A stretch of 64,000 bases of DNA. It comes from Channallabes apus. Lineage: Eukaryota > Chordata > Actinopteri > Siluriformes > Clariidae. The notes under the pieces are model-generated. The model made no database searches and was not told the DNA's origin. It worked only from the letters and a program-made list of their open reading frames with translations. Shown one piece after another: positions 11,791 through 24,208 of this stretch (positions are counted from its first letter, which is position 1; every line of letters starts with the position of its first letter). The position numbers and the translations under genes are program-made. The stretch is taken from contig CM060107.1 in the NCBI GenBank assembly GCA_030522415.1, positions 48,204,307 through 48,268,306 of the forward strand. Reading direction: 5' to 3'.

Positions 11791-13232
11791 GTTTACTTTT
11801 GGATGGTTTCAACTTCTTCCTATCAAACTGCCAATCATGCTGCATCACAGAGCTGCATGAGCAAAGTGCTGTCTGCCATCTTCCTCATACAGGAGCTGAC
11901 GGATGCTCATGATTTGACTAATAGTGCTTTGACTTACAAGGAGAAAGAGGGATGTTTGTATTCGACTTGGAAACAAAAAAAAGATGCCGGATGCTTGCTA
12001 TATCCTGGATGTATATGATTATAAGCTATTATAAGATGTATAAGCTTTGTATGTCTGAACACTCTATTTAATATCTTCTTAATTCCGCATTGTCAAAAGT
12101 CTACTCGTGTAATTTAACTCAATTGTATAATTAATTGATTATCTATTAATCATGTGTGTGTACATAAATAGATAGATGGATATGTATGTGTGTATACAGT
12201 TATATACAGCTTCTGGGATTCGGAAATAAATAGACCGCTAAGAACCATTTTTTTTTTCCCCATTCTGGTTTGATGGACAGGAGACGAAATGGTAATGATT
12301 GGCACAGTGTTGCTCTCAGCCCTGACACTTCATCTGCTTCTTTGTCTCTAGTGTGCCATGGGACCGCACGGATGATCATGAAACATAATTCACGTTTTCC
12401 GTTTGCCAACTTTTCGGGAAATCTGTTTAAAATTAGCAGGACGTTTGAATGCATGAAATGAATATACGCTTGGCGTTTTCTCCGGTTTTGTGGCACGTAA
12501 ATGTCAGCGAGGGTGTGCTGATCCTCCAGTGTATGTACGTCGATGTCTGTGGGTCATTAGTCGTAAACAGTACAGTCGTGCCAACCCTCTCTATGCAAAC
12601 CCTCTCTCAAGCACGGAGAGTGTGTGCCGAGATGTTTAGGATTCTCTCTGTGTTTGAAGCCGAGAGGAGGAAGTTTGTGGTGGGGGAAGCACTCGAGCTC
12701 CCTTCCCCCTGCCTGTGGATCATTGTCACTACTGAATGGAGCTTTGACTGGTTCCAGACGACTGGGCCAGCACCACAAAGCTCTTCACACACTGATAAAT
12801 GGGTCTCGGCCCGCAGTATTGTGGATCCTTGGGCGAACCCCGGAGCATTCTGGGAGTGCTGGACAACAGGCTTGTCAGTGAGTGAAGCAACACAGATGGG
12901 GCTGAAATGCAAGGCAATGCAAGCAGTCAGTCAGACAAATCAGTGCTGGCATTAAGTGTGTGTGTGCGTCTTTTGGAGCAAGGCAGAGATTTATCCCACT
13001 GCTTTTCGCTTGATTCCAGAGAGTCATTTGCCATGTGTATTGCAGTTAATGGCTCTTTGTTAGCAGTTAAGAAACCTTCAGTAAAGAGTGTATAATAGGG
13101 GCATGGACACTATGGGTATTTTACACACACACACCCCTCTCCTACACTTTCTCACTGTTTTTTCCCCTCATTTTAAGGATAAACACGCCTCTGTTTAAGA
13201 TGGTCCTAAAGCGAGTGTTCATGCCGTTGCAG

Positions 13233-13508
13233 GGCGTACCCCAGCTCCCGTGCGCCAAGGCCTTGTACAACTACGACGGCAAGGAACCCGGCGACCTCAA
13301 GTTCGGCAAGGGCGACATCATCATCCTGCGCCGGCAGGTGGACGAGAACTGGTACCACGGCGAAGTGGGCGGAGTGCACGGCTTCTTCCCGGCCAGCTTC
13401 GTTCAGGTGATCAAGCCCCTCCCACAGCCGCCACCTCAGTGCAAGGCCCTGTACGACTTCGAGCTGAAGGACAAGGAGGCTGACAAGGACTGCCTTCCCT
13501 TCTCAAAG
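13233..13508 (+). CDS. sh3rf3: sh3rf3 exon: SH3 domain 1 and start of SH3 domain 2
   Basis: The acceptor (ttgcag) precedes GGC and the donor is AAG/gtgagg. The exon is 276 nt, phase 0 to 0, 92 residues. It reads [16 protein letters not shown] at the start, contains ENWYHGE and GFFPASFV of the first SH3 domain, then [19 protein letters not shown], the first half of the second SH3 domain. Codon choice is GC-rich, unlike the surrounding intron. An ATG at 13200 continues the frame upstream, but it lies before the acceptor and is intronic. Confidence 0.95.
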
Positions 13509-16500
13509 GTGAGGAACGTGTGTGACACTGTACTTTAACAGGTTTATGCAAAGAATGATTATTATTGTATACATCATGTATGTATTTTATTACATTATGT
13601 AGTTATAATGTTCAACTAATTATCCCTCTGGTGTGATTTCCCTGTTTTTCAGGATGACATTCTGACAGTAATTCGACGTGTGGATCAGAACTGGGCTGAG
13701 GGAATGCTGGGAGATAAGATCGGCATCTTCCCCATATCCTATGTAGAGGTGAGCCACATCCTGATGGATTCCACTGTTCCAGTTAAGAAAGCATCGCCAG
13801 GTTTTACAAAACTGTTGCTGTTCTGTTTGGTTAGTCGGGCGACTGTAAGAAATGGCTTGTGCAGACCCCCCTGCCCCTAAACAGTGACCTAACACTGGAA
13901 CATTGGAAGAGGTATTTCATAACAATCCTAGACCCGACCATGACTACGAGTACCAAAGGGAATAACTGGCTCTTCTGGATGGAAACGTTGGCCATCTGGC
14001 ATCTTGGGTCTCTGTAACCTTGGGTGTTATGCAAGGCGTCACTTTTCCCTCCCCTTTGTGCAAAAGGCGATGGAAGCTCAGTGCTCACATTCATGACTGA
14101 TGGTTGGAAACTAGTGTGATTTCGTATTGACTAAAATTAAGAGCACATATTTCTTGGACATGCTACTATAATCATCTTTCATTTGCGATTTCAGTAGACA
14201 CATCCGTGACTGTATAGACAGACTCTTTGAAAAGGCCCAAGCATTCAGAAAGACATCTCCATCACCAGCTTCAATAACCACCAGCATGGCCAATTATTCA
14301 GCTCCTTTTTATTATTTTTTTTTAACAGTCCATGCTGTCAGTGAAGCCCCCTGAATGGCAGAGCTCTAAAACCAGCTTTCTGAATAGAGATGCGTGACAA
14401 CCTTCCGTTGCAAAACACCAGTCGCTTTGCTAATGACTGATGCGAAGTAGCCCCATGGGCTTGAATGGAACAGCTGGTGAGCCTGTTGTGTGAGCTGAGG
14501 CGTGACCTCACAGATCCTCACGTGCACAGACACTCATTTTGTGTCATCACTCTGATCATCACACACTCACATCCTCACCACTCTATTAATATATAAAGTT
14601 TCTAAACAGTCCTCTGTACTCGCTCTAAAAATGTCACGCTCATACCCTCAAAAGATCATCTTCTGATGCACACATCACATCAGTTGTTCTTCCACCATTG
14701 TGCTAAAATTATCATGCTCAGTCAGACCACTCAGTTAGTCAGCCAATCGGTCAGTTACTCGGATACTCACTCAATCACTCACTCAGGTGGTCAGTCAGTT
14801 TCTTGAGCAGTCTTCACTCCCTTGCTCTCTTAGGAACATACAGTTAGTTACTTACTTACTTTGATCCAGGCAGGTGGTCACTCATTTGGACAGTCCACTC
14901 TGACTGGCCTACTGTCTGTGAGTGACCGGGCGACTGACTGGCTGGCCGACTGTCTGTGAGTGACCGGGCGACTGACTGGCTGGCCGACTGTCTGTGAGTG
15001 ACCGGGCGACTGACTGGCTGGCCCGACTGTCTGTGAGTGACCGGGCGACTGACTGGCTGGCCCGACTGTCTGTGAGTGACCGGGCGACTGACTGGCTGGC
15101 CCGACTGTCTGTGAGTGACCGGGCGACTGACTGGCTGGCCGACTGTCTGTGAGTGACCGGGCGACTGACTGGCTGGCCGACTGTCTGTGAGTGACCGGGC
15201 GACTGACTGGCTGGCCGACTGTCTGTGAGTGACCGGGCGACTGACTGGCTGGCCGACTGTCTGTGAGTGACCGGGCGACTGACTGGCTGGCCGACTGTCT
15301 GTGAGTGACCGGGCGACTGACTGGCTGGCCGACTGTCTGTGAGTGACCGGGCGACTGACTGGCTGGCCGACTGTCTGTGAGTGACCGGGCGACTGACTGG
15401 CTGGCCGACTGTCTGTGAGTGACCGGGCGACTGACTGGCTGGCCGACTGTCTGTGAGTGAGTGGGCGGGCGACTGACTGGCTGGCCGACTGTCTGTGAGT
15501 GAGTGGGCGGGCGACTGACTGGCTGGCCGACTGTCTGTGAGTCTGACTGAATTCATGACCGCGAATTCAGTCAGTTACTTACTCACAGACAGTCACCACT
15601 CATTCACTCACTCTGGCATTTGCTGGCTCACTCACTCAATCTTGCAGTCAGTTACTCATGCACTCATTATTACTGGCAGTAACTCAGGCTTTTAGGTAGA
15701 AAATCAATAGGTCAAGTAGTCCATCAGACACCTGAGCACCCTTTCACATACTGAACCAATCACTTACTCTTTTAATAACAGACTGGTTACACTCTTCTCC
15801 CAACACTCACATCTTCATGCTGTCTAGCTTGTGTCTCTCCGTCATTAACCTGGGCCCTAAAATAAACTTCAGAACAATCCAAAATAGCTCCTGTCGCATA
15901 CACAGATCTTCAGCAGTGACACTCGCATGCAAATGGAGAAATAAAAAGAGGGGAAACAGGGGGTGGAGGGACAAGGATCACAAAAGCCATAGCTATTTTC
16001 ATTGTGCCGGCTTGTTTCCAAAAACAAGCGAGCGCTTTTGTGCGTGTAATATCAGACTCGGCTGACATCAGAAGAGACACGAACACGGCTGTATGAAAGC
16101 GAGTGACAGAAGGGGGGGTGTAGGGGGGCAGAGCTGTTTCTGGCACTCGTGCTGTTCCTGTGTTCCTCTGTGTGCCTGTTAATGGGTGATGACGTGACTG
16201 TCTGGAGTGCGTACATGAACGCAATACATAAGGATCATGATCATTAAATATTTTGTTGTTTTAATAAGCAATTTAATTCACTTCAGAAACAAAGAAGCAT
16301 GGCTGCAAAAGTTTGCGTACCCTAAGAAGTTATTTGCGCCCAGCAAGACGATGTTTTACTGATGTTACATTTTAGAAATGACAAACAGAAAAGTGTTGCA
16401 TAAAGAGGGGGAGAAAAACTCATGTGAAAAATATTCTCCTTTGCTTTCAGGACTGCCTCCAAGTTCTTTTGTATCATCATTCTTTCTGACATTTCTGTTC

Positions 16501-19500
16501 TAACCCCGTCATACGCAGGTCTGGCGAATGAAAAGATGATGCCTAGCCTTAAATTCCTCCTGTTGTTCTTGCACTGTTGTCTTCTTCTAGGATACACACA
16601 CTTTGTTTTTTTTTTTTTTTTTTGCCCTTTGTTTTTGGGGGTTAAACTAAAGGATACACTTTTTTCCATCCAGAAATTATTGGGAATATAACCAGTATCT
16701 AATCTACTATCGTATAGATCAATAAGGCTTGGCTGATTTCCACCCTTTACACACATGCACAATAGGTATTTGGTGAGCAGAAAATGTTCTATGGCTAATG
16801 CACACACACGCCTTTAACATCAACATTGCCTTTTAGTGTCTCTACATGTATAAGCTTGACTCGATTAGCCGAATAAGTATGCATGTGCTCCAGGACATGC
16901 AGCTGAACTCGACAGTTCCACATCTGGTTGGCTGCTTTTATGTAGCGGCGTAGAGCTTGCTGCTCGGGTGTTGTGTGTATGTGAATGTGACAGAGCCCTG
17001 TTACCACTCAGCGGAAGTGTTTCTACTTTACTTTGATTCCTTTTTCCCATACTGCCTACAATTTCAGCGTTTCTTTATTCGTTAAGCGGAGTGACAGTAG
17101 TGACAGTAATACATAGCTGGTTTTCTTTTTCTACCCGCTCCCCTTCATCGTGTCATCCTTGCATCTTCTCATGTCTTCATCCCGACAATAGGCTTCACAC
17201 GTTGCACAAATTACTCTCTGTCTCTCTGAATATCTGACTTGTCTTCGTTTTCCAGTTTAACTCGGCTGCACGGCAGCTCATCGAGCTCGACAAGGTGCCG
17301 GACGACTCCACCGAGGGCACGCCCTCCTCTTCCTCAGGCCCTCAAACCAACGGCTCACACAAAGCACCGGGCGAGAAAAAGAACAGCAAGAAGCGCCACT
17401 CGTTCACCTCACTGACCATGTCCCATAAGCCCTGCCTGGCCCCGCCGCCACAGCGCCACTCCATGGAGATCAGCGGCCCCGTGCTGATCAGCTCCTCGAA
17501 CCCTACAGCGGCGGCGCGCATCGGAGAGCTCAGCGGGGGTTTGTCCTCAAGCGCCCCCTCCCAGGTGAGTGAAAAGGAAAAACAGACGTGGTTGACTTGC
17601 ACGCTTTTGCATCATCATATAAGAAGAGCACAAAGAATTACACTCTGAAAGATTTCACAAACACGAGATATATAGTGTATATGTATGTATGTGTGTATAT
17701 ATGTATATATGGATGATGATATGGATGGATGTATGGATGTATGATGATGGATGGATGTATGTATGATGGATGGATGATGATGATGATGAGGATGGATGAT
17801 GATGATGGATGGATGATGATGATGGATGGATGGATGGATGATATGGATGGATGTATGATGATGATGGATGGATGGATGATATGGATGGATGAGGATGGAT
17901 GGATGGATGATGATATGGATGGATGAGGATGGATGGATGGATGATGATGGATGGATGGATGTATGATGGATGGATGGATGTATGATGGATGGATGGATGT
18001 ATGATGATATGGATGGATGATGATGAATGGATGGATGATGATATGGATGGATGATGATGAGGATGGATGATGATGAGGATGGATGATGATGAGGATGGAT
18101 GATGATGAGGATGGATGGATGATGATATGGATGGATGATGATGGATGGATGGATGTATGATTGATGATGATGGATGGATGATGAGGATGGATGATGATGA
18201 TGATGGATGGAGGATGGATGGATGGATGGAGGATGGATGGATGGATGGATGGATGGATGATGGATGGATGGATTGATGATGATGGATGGATGGATGGATG
18301 GATGGATGATGATGGATGGATGATGGATGATGATGATGATGATGGATGGATGGATGATGATATGGATGGATGGATGATGGATGATGGATGATGATGATGA
18401 TGATGATGGATGGATGGATGATGATATGGATGGATGGATGATGATATGGATGGATGGATGATGAGGATGGATGGATGGATGATGATATGGATGGATGGAT
18501 GATGATGATGGATGGATGGATGGATGATATGGATGGATGTATGATGATGATGGATGGATGGATGATGATATGGATGGATGAGGATGGATGGATGGATGAT
18601 GATGGATGGATGGATGTTATGTCTGAGATATAGGTGCAACTCTAATTGCGATGTAATTATTATAAAGTGTTTTTTTTTTTTTTTAAATGTATATATATAT
18701 TTTTTAATTTTTTTTAAAAAGGTAAGTATTAGCATCCTTTAACTGTTTCCGCAGTCTTAAACATTTTAACATTTTTGGGTTTTCCCTCACATTTTCACCT
18801 GCCAGTTCATAACCACCAGCCTGATGTGTCCTATTATATGACCTCTACCAACGGGCAAGGGTGAAAGACATTGTGTGCCCCCTTCCTTCTAAATGAGCTT
18901 AGAGACAACAATGATTGGCGATCTCTTTTTACTTGTTACCTCAGGGCCCAAGCACTTAACTTGCTCAAAAAGTCATTAAAATCAGCTCACCAGCTGGAAT
19001 CTACTGTCAGTAGGATGGCTGAGCAGCTGGGCCCTGGGCGTGGCACAAGGCCTTCATATGAGATTTTGCTGCATACTGTAGCTTGTATGTATACATGCGG
19101 TACACATTTTAGATCCCATTGAGCTGAACAACTTTCTCTGTGCATGTCAACAGGAATCAGTCAGTTATTTTGGGTTGTCTGCAAAACGCACCTAATGGAA
19201 TTCGATGTACTCCAGGGGATTTACATGATCGCCACCAAACCAGGCCAATGCGATCTTGCGACATTGAGGATGCAAAATAAGGGATTTTTGATATCTCAAA
19301 CAGTTCAGCCGTGACGATTCTTTAAACTTATGCCGAAAAGGAGGCCTATAAGGTCCAGGGTGACATCAGAGTGCCTTTTTTTTTTTTTTTTTTTTTCTTC
19401 GTAGGTCTAAACGTTAAATTCACCTTATTCTAAAATTGGATGAATTGATATCTCCCCTCTAAATGGATGTGCCGACTGTACTCACTGTCTTTTTGATGCA

Positions 19501-22500
19501 CCCAGGTGGCGATGGCGCAGGTGCTTGGGCCCGATCATCAATAGCGAACTAAATACTTTATTTATTTATTGATTTTTTTTTTTTTTTTTTGCAAGTAGTG
19601 CAAGCAAGGCACATCAGGAACAAATTTGTAGTAACCCCATGTTTGAAAGGAAAAACTACACTTGACCCCTAATAAGTGCAGAATATCCTGCAATAGACCA
19701 AAAATATACATTTATTTTTAATTCATTAATTAATTAAGAAAGTCTTCATAGCCGGTGGTGATTTTTTTATTATTTTATTATTTTTTCTTTCTTTCTGATC
19801 TGAAACACCAGTTTGCTTCCCCTGTTGTTGAGAATGCTATTAGCTAATTAATTGGAATAAGAGATGCTGAACGTCGAGATGAAGTACGATCGATTTACCC
19901 ACAGGTCCTATAAATGCACCCACCCACACAGTTCCATATTTGTCACTTCAACTTCATCTCATAAAGATCCATGATGTTGCCGCCGCTGTATTTTAAAGAC
20001 ATTCAGGAGTAGCAGAACAGTCTGCTTATGAATATTCATAACTTTTGAGTTTAAATATTCATGACTCCCTACAGCAGTGTGTTTAAAATAGGCATGATTT
20101 ATTTATTTATTTATTTTTTTTGAATAAGGAACCTTTCTGTTTTTTGTTTTTTTTTCCCCCTAGACTGGAAATTACTGCAATTTTCACGTAGACGGAGTCT
20201 CCTTTTTATTATATTGTGTTATTTGCAGAATAGTATTCTTGCTAGAGTCAGGAGGAGTAGCAGGTCAGTGCTGAATACAGTGTCGCAGACAAAATAATAA
20301 ACTCTCTGGATAGGATCCCGGATCATGGATGCTAACTCGGCACGGATTTAGAACGTGATTTTTAAAACGCATGTCTGTGCACGATACAAATCCCCCAATA
20401 AAGAGGGAAGGGTGTGTTCATGTCTGTGTAGTCTCAAAAGATCATGAGTGAAAGAGAGGGAATGAAATGTCAGTTCAGATGTGTTTACCCGCACCGGGTT
20501 TCGTTCCTTCTGTCTGCTCTATGCCACTCCCCCGAGTCTCCGGAAATCAGAAATAGATGACTGCTTTCAACCTCGCTGCCCGTAAAGAAATCGAGGTTAT
20601 AGGAGGAATGACAGCATGACAGTCAGCCTCTGTACCTCTGTACTCACTGATATCTAAGAGACATGCATAGTGACATTCTGTAACCTTGCTGCACATCAAT
20701 TCTCACATCGGAAGGTGCCGATTAATTTCCTTTAACTGTGAGAAGAGTTCCAGCTGCAATTTCATGTAATGCATTTGTTCTAATATGTTGTTGTTTCATT
20801 TAGTGGACGACGCTCCACATAATTCAAGGTGAATAATAAAACGCCTCGTTATTGAATAAATTCTTATTTAACCAGGAAAAATCTTTCCGTGCAGAGACAT
20901 TTATTTATAGTTTATGGATGAAATCCCCAGTGCCAGTGCTTTCAGCACAGGAACGTCTACAGGATGGCGGATACTGCTCCCTGTCATTAGTTCCACAATT
21001 AAAATAATCATCTATAGTACATCACTATGGAACGATATCGCGGACAATATTCAAATGCAATTGTAAATAGCATTTGCAATTGCGTTTCCCATATGTGGAC
21101 GCACAAAGTGTGCCATAATTCAAATGCAATTGCAAACTTTGCATTACCGTTTGCTGATTCGCCTTTGCGAGCGCACACTGACTGCCAAATTTCAAATGAA
21201 AAAACAAAGTCCATTTGCATTTGTATTTCCCAGGTCTTACACGTCATGAACCTGTCATATTTAAATAGCAAAATCAATCACCACGTTTGCTTTTTCACTT
21301 TCTCTGCGCCGCGCGTCAAGCCGGCCAAAATTCAAACGCAATCGCTAATCCATTTGCAATTGCATTTCCAACACGTTACACAGAAACCTGTCAATCAGCG
21401 TCAGGGGCGGGTCTATACTGTGGGGCGGGATTGTATGGGGAGTGACGTCACTCGCACTCGCCGACCAAGAGGGGGATATTTGAGCACTGGAGGTGAACCG
21501 AGATTATCTCATTTGTTTATCAAGAAATAAACACACAAAAATGACAAATCGCATATTTTCTTGCTCCGGTATATTTTGGACAGAGTGGACAGAGAAGTTT
21601 TTACAAATAAAAATATTTTTAGATCTTCTCCTGTTACAGCCTGCTGGAGCTAAATCTTTCAGAAACGCTGCGTACCGGTGTTATGCGCTAAAATGCCTCC
21701 CTGCCACTGATTGCACCCCCACAAAATCTCTGTCAAATATATGAGGACATCACAATCAAATATTCATATTATTATTATCAAATATAATATATGAGTATTA
21801 TCACGAAGCGATTTTTATTATAAATAAGAAATATAAAAATATACATGTACAACCCCTGGCAAAAATTCTGGAATCACCCTCTCAGATGTTCATTCAAATG
21901 TTTAATTGTGTAGAAAAAAAAACAAGCACATACATGCCACAAAACTATTTTCACTCAACAATCCAAACTTCTGGCTGTATAAAACACTTTAAAAAAAAAA
22001 CAAAGAAAGATAACTATAGTCAACGACAACTGTTTTAACAACTCAAACAGAGGAAAAAAATATGGAATCACCAAATAAAAACACTACTTGTACTTTGTTG
22101 CACCACCTCTGGCTTTTATAACAGCTTGAATTCTCTGAGGCCTGGATTTAACTAATGTCCAACAGTATACTTCATCAGTCTGTCTCCAGCTTTGTCTTAT
22201 TGCAGTTGCCAGATCAGCTTTGCAGGTTGGAGGCTTGTCGTGGACCACTTTCTTTCATTTCCACCACAGATTTTCAATTGGATTAAGGTCCGGACTATTT
22301 GCAGGCCATGCCATTGACATTATATGTATTTCCTGTAGGAATGTTTTCACAGATTTTCCCCTATGGCACGATGCATTATCATCCTGACAAATGATGCTAC
22401 CATCACCAAACATCCTTTCAATTGATGGAATAAGAAAAGTGTCCAAAATCTCAACATAAACTTGTGCATTTATAGAAGATGTAATGACTGTCATGTCTCC

Positions 22501-24135
22501 CATACCTTTACCTGACATACAACCCCATATCAATAATGATTGTGGAAATTTGCATGTTTTCTTCAGGCAGTTGTCTTTATTAATTTCATTGGAACGGCAC
22601 CAAACAAAAGTTCCAGCATCATCACCCTGCGTAATGCAGATTCGTGATTCATCACTGAATCTAACTCTCATCCAGTCATCCGCAGTCCAAGATTGTCTTT
22701 CTTTAGCCCACTGAAACCTTGTTTTTTTCTGTTTAGATGTTAATGATGGTTTTCTTTTGGCTTTTCTGTATGTAAATCCCATTTCTTTTAGGCGATTTCT
22801 TACTGTCCGGTCACAGACATTGACTCCACTTTCTGCCCATTTGTTCCTCATTTGTTTTGTTGTGCATTTTCTGTTTTCAAGTCATATTGCTTTAAGTTTT
22901 CTGTCTTGGCGCTTTGATGTCTTTCTTGGTCTACCAGTACGCTTCCCTTTTACAACCTTTCCATTTGATTTGTACTTGGTCCAGATTTTAGACACAGCTG
23001 ACTGGGAACAACCAAGAAGTTTGATAATTCTCTCCTTTGTTTCAACTGACATCTCTCGTGTTGGAGCTATGAGTTATGTCAATCATCTTGGTTCAACACA
23101 TCCCTAATGTGTGCAAGCACTCTTTTTTAACTGTAGACTAATTAGCAGTTGTAGAAATGCAAAGTGCATGGTGATTCCATATTTTTTTCCTCTGTTTGAG
23201 TTGTTAAAACAGTTGTCGTTGACTATAGTTATCTTTCTTTGTTTTTTTTAAAAAGTGTTTTATACAGCCAGAAGTTTGGATTGTTGAGTGAAAATAGTTT
23301 TGTGGCATGTATGTGCTTGTTTTTTTTTCTACACAATTAAACATTTGAATGAACATCTTCTGAGAGGGTGATTCCAGAATTTTTGCCAGGGGTTGTACAT
23401 GTATATTTTTATATTTCTTATTTATAATAAAAATCGCTTCGTGATAATACTCATATATTATATTTGATAATAATAATATGAATATTTGATTGTGATGTCC
23501 TAATATATTTGACAGAGATTTTGTGGGGGTGCAATCAGTGGCAGGGAGGCATTTTAGCGCATAACACCGGTACGCAGCGTTTCTGAAAGATTTAGCTCCA
23601 GCAGGCTGTAACAGGAGAAGATCTAAAAATATTTTTATTTGTAAAAACTTCTCTGTCCACTCTGTCCAAAATATACCGGAGCAAGAAAATATGCGATTTG
23701 TCATTTTTGTGTGTTTATTTCTTGATAAACAAATGAGATAATCTCGGTTCACCTCCAGGGGGGTGTTCTTCGTACGTCGCTAACTCAGTTAGCTGGATTT
23801 GATTGTTGTGGATTTGTCCTGATCTTGGATTGTTTCGTTCTTCGATGCGCTTCTCGCATTTGCTGTTATAGCAACATGTCCGTAAGCTTGAACCTGCTCG
23901 GTAGCAGGTTTATTTCATGTAAACAGGATTAAGGCTGCGCTCCTGCCGCGTTATGATTGGTTGAAATGGTGAGGTCACATCTGATTGGTTAAAGAGCGCT
24001 GACGTGGACTGACTCACGTGGGGAAAGAAAAGTATCTTGCATATATATATGGTCTTGAGGGCTGTCTCGTGCCTAGAGTTTATTATAATAATAAAAAAAC
24101 CTATGAATTTATGTTCTAATATAATATTTGATAGC

Positions 24136-24208
<73 letters not shown>

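Larger units (their letters stand above)
1..13232 (+). other. sh3rf3 intron (or upstream region), no coding exon seen
   Basis: Inferred to be the intron between the RING exon(s) left of the window and the exon at 13233. I looked for the RING pattern (CxxC...CxHxxC) and see none. Apart from the repeats listed, the parts 3700-4300, 4800-6100, 6500-7700, 9000-9700, 10000-11380 and 11800-13200 show nothing I can name. Confidence 0.6.

Noticed and set aside
12449..12955. A 168-residue plus-strand open frame upstream of the first SH3 exon
   Set aside because: No recognisable domain, not in phase with a plausible splice into the exon at 13233, and an overlapping minus-strand frame is equally long. 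Judged chance.
13200..13232. An in-frame ATG upstream of the SH3-1 exon as a start codon
   Set aside because: It precedes a good acceptor, and the family has a RING domain N-terminal of this exon. The ATG is intronic, although an internal promoter cannot be excluded from sequence alone.
14911..15542. CRISPR-like array
   Set aside because: The units are contiguous with no unique spacers, and the DNA is eukaryotic. It is a minisatellite.
14909..15556. A 215-residue minus-strand open frame rich in Ser/Gln/Ala/Pro
   Set aside because: It follows the minisatellite unit exactly and has no splice or family support. It is a by-product of a repeat unit that keeps frame.
16322..16807. A 161-residue minus-strand frame
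   Set aside because: Contains a poly-Lys run from a (T)n tract and lies over a possible Tc1 fragment. No protein features.
17638..18735. A 365-residue minus-strand open frame of Ile/His/Pro/Ser
   Set aside because: Translation of the GGAT/GAT array. Low complexity with no domain.
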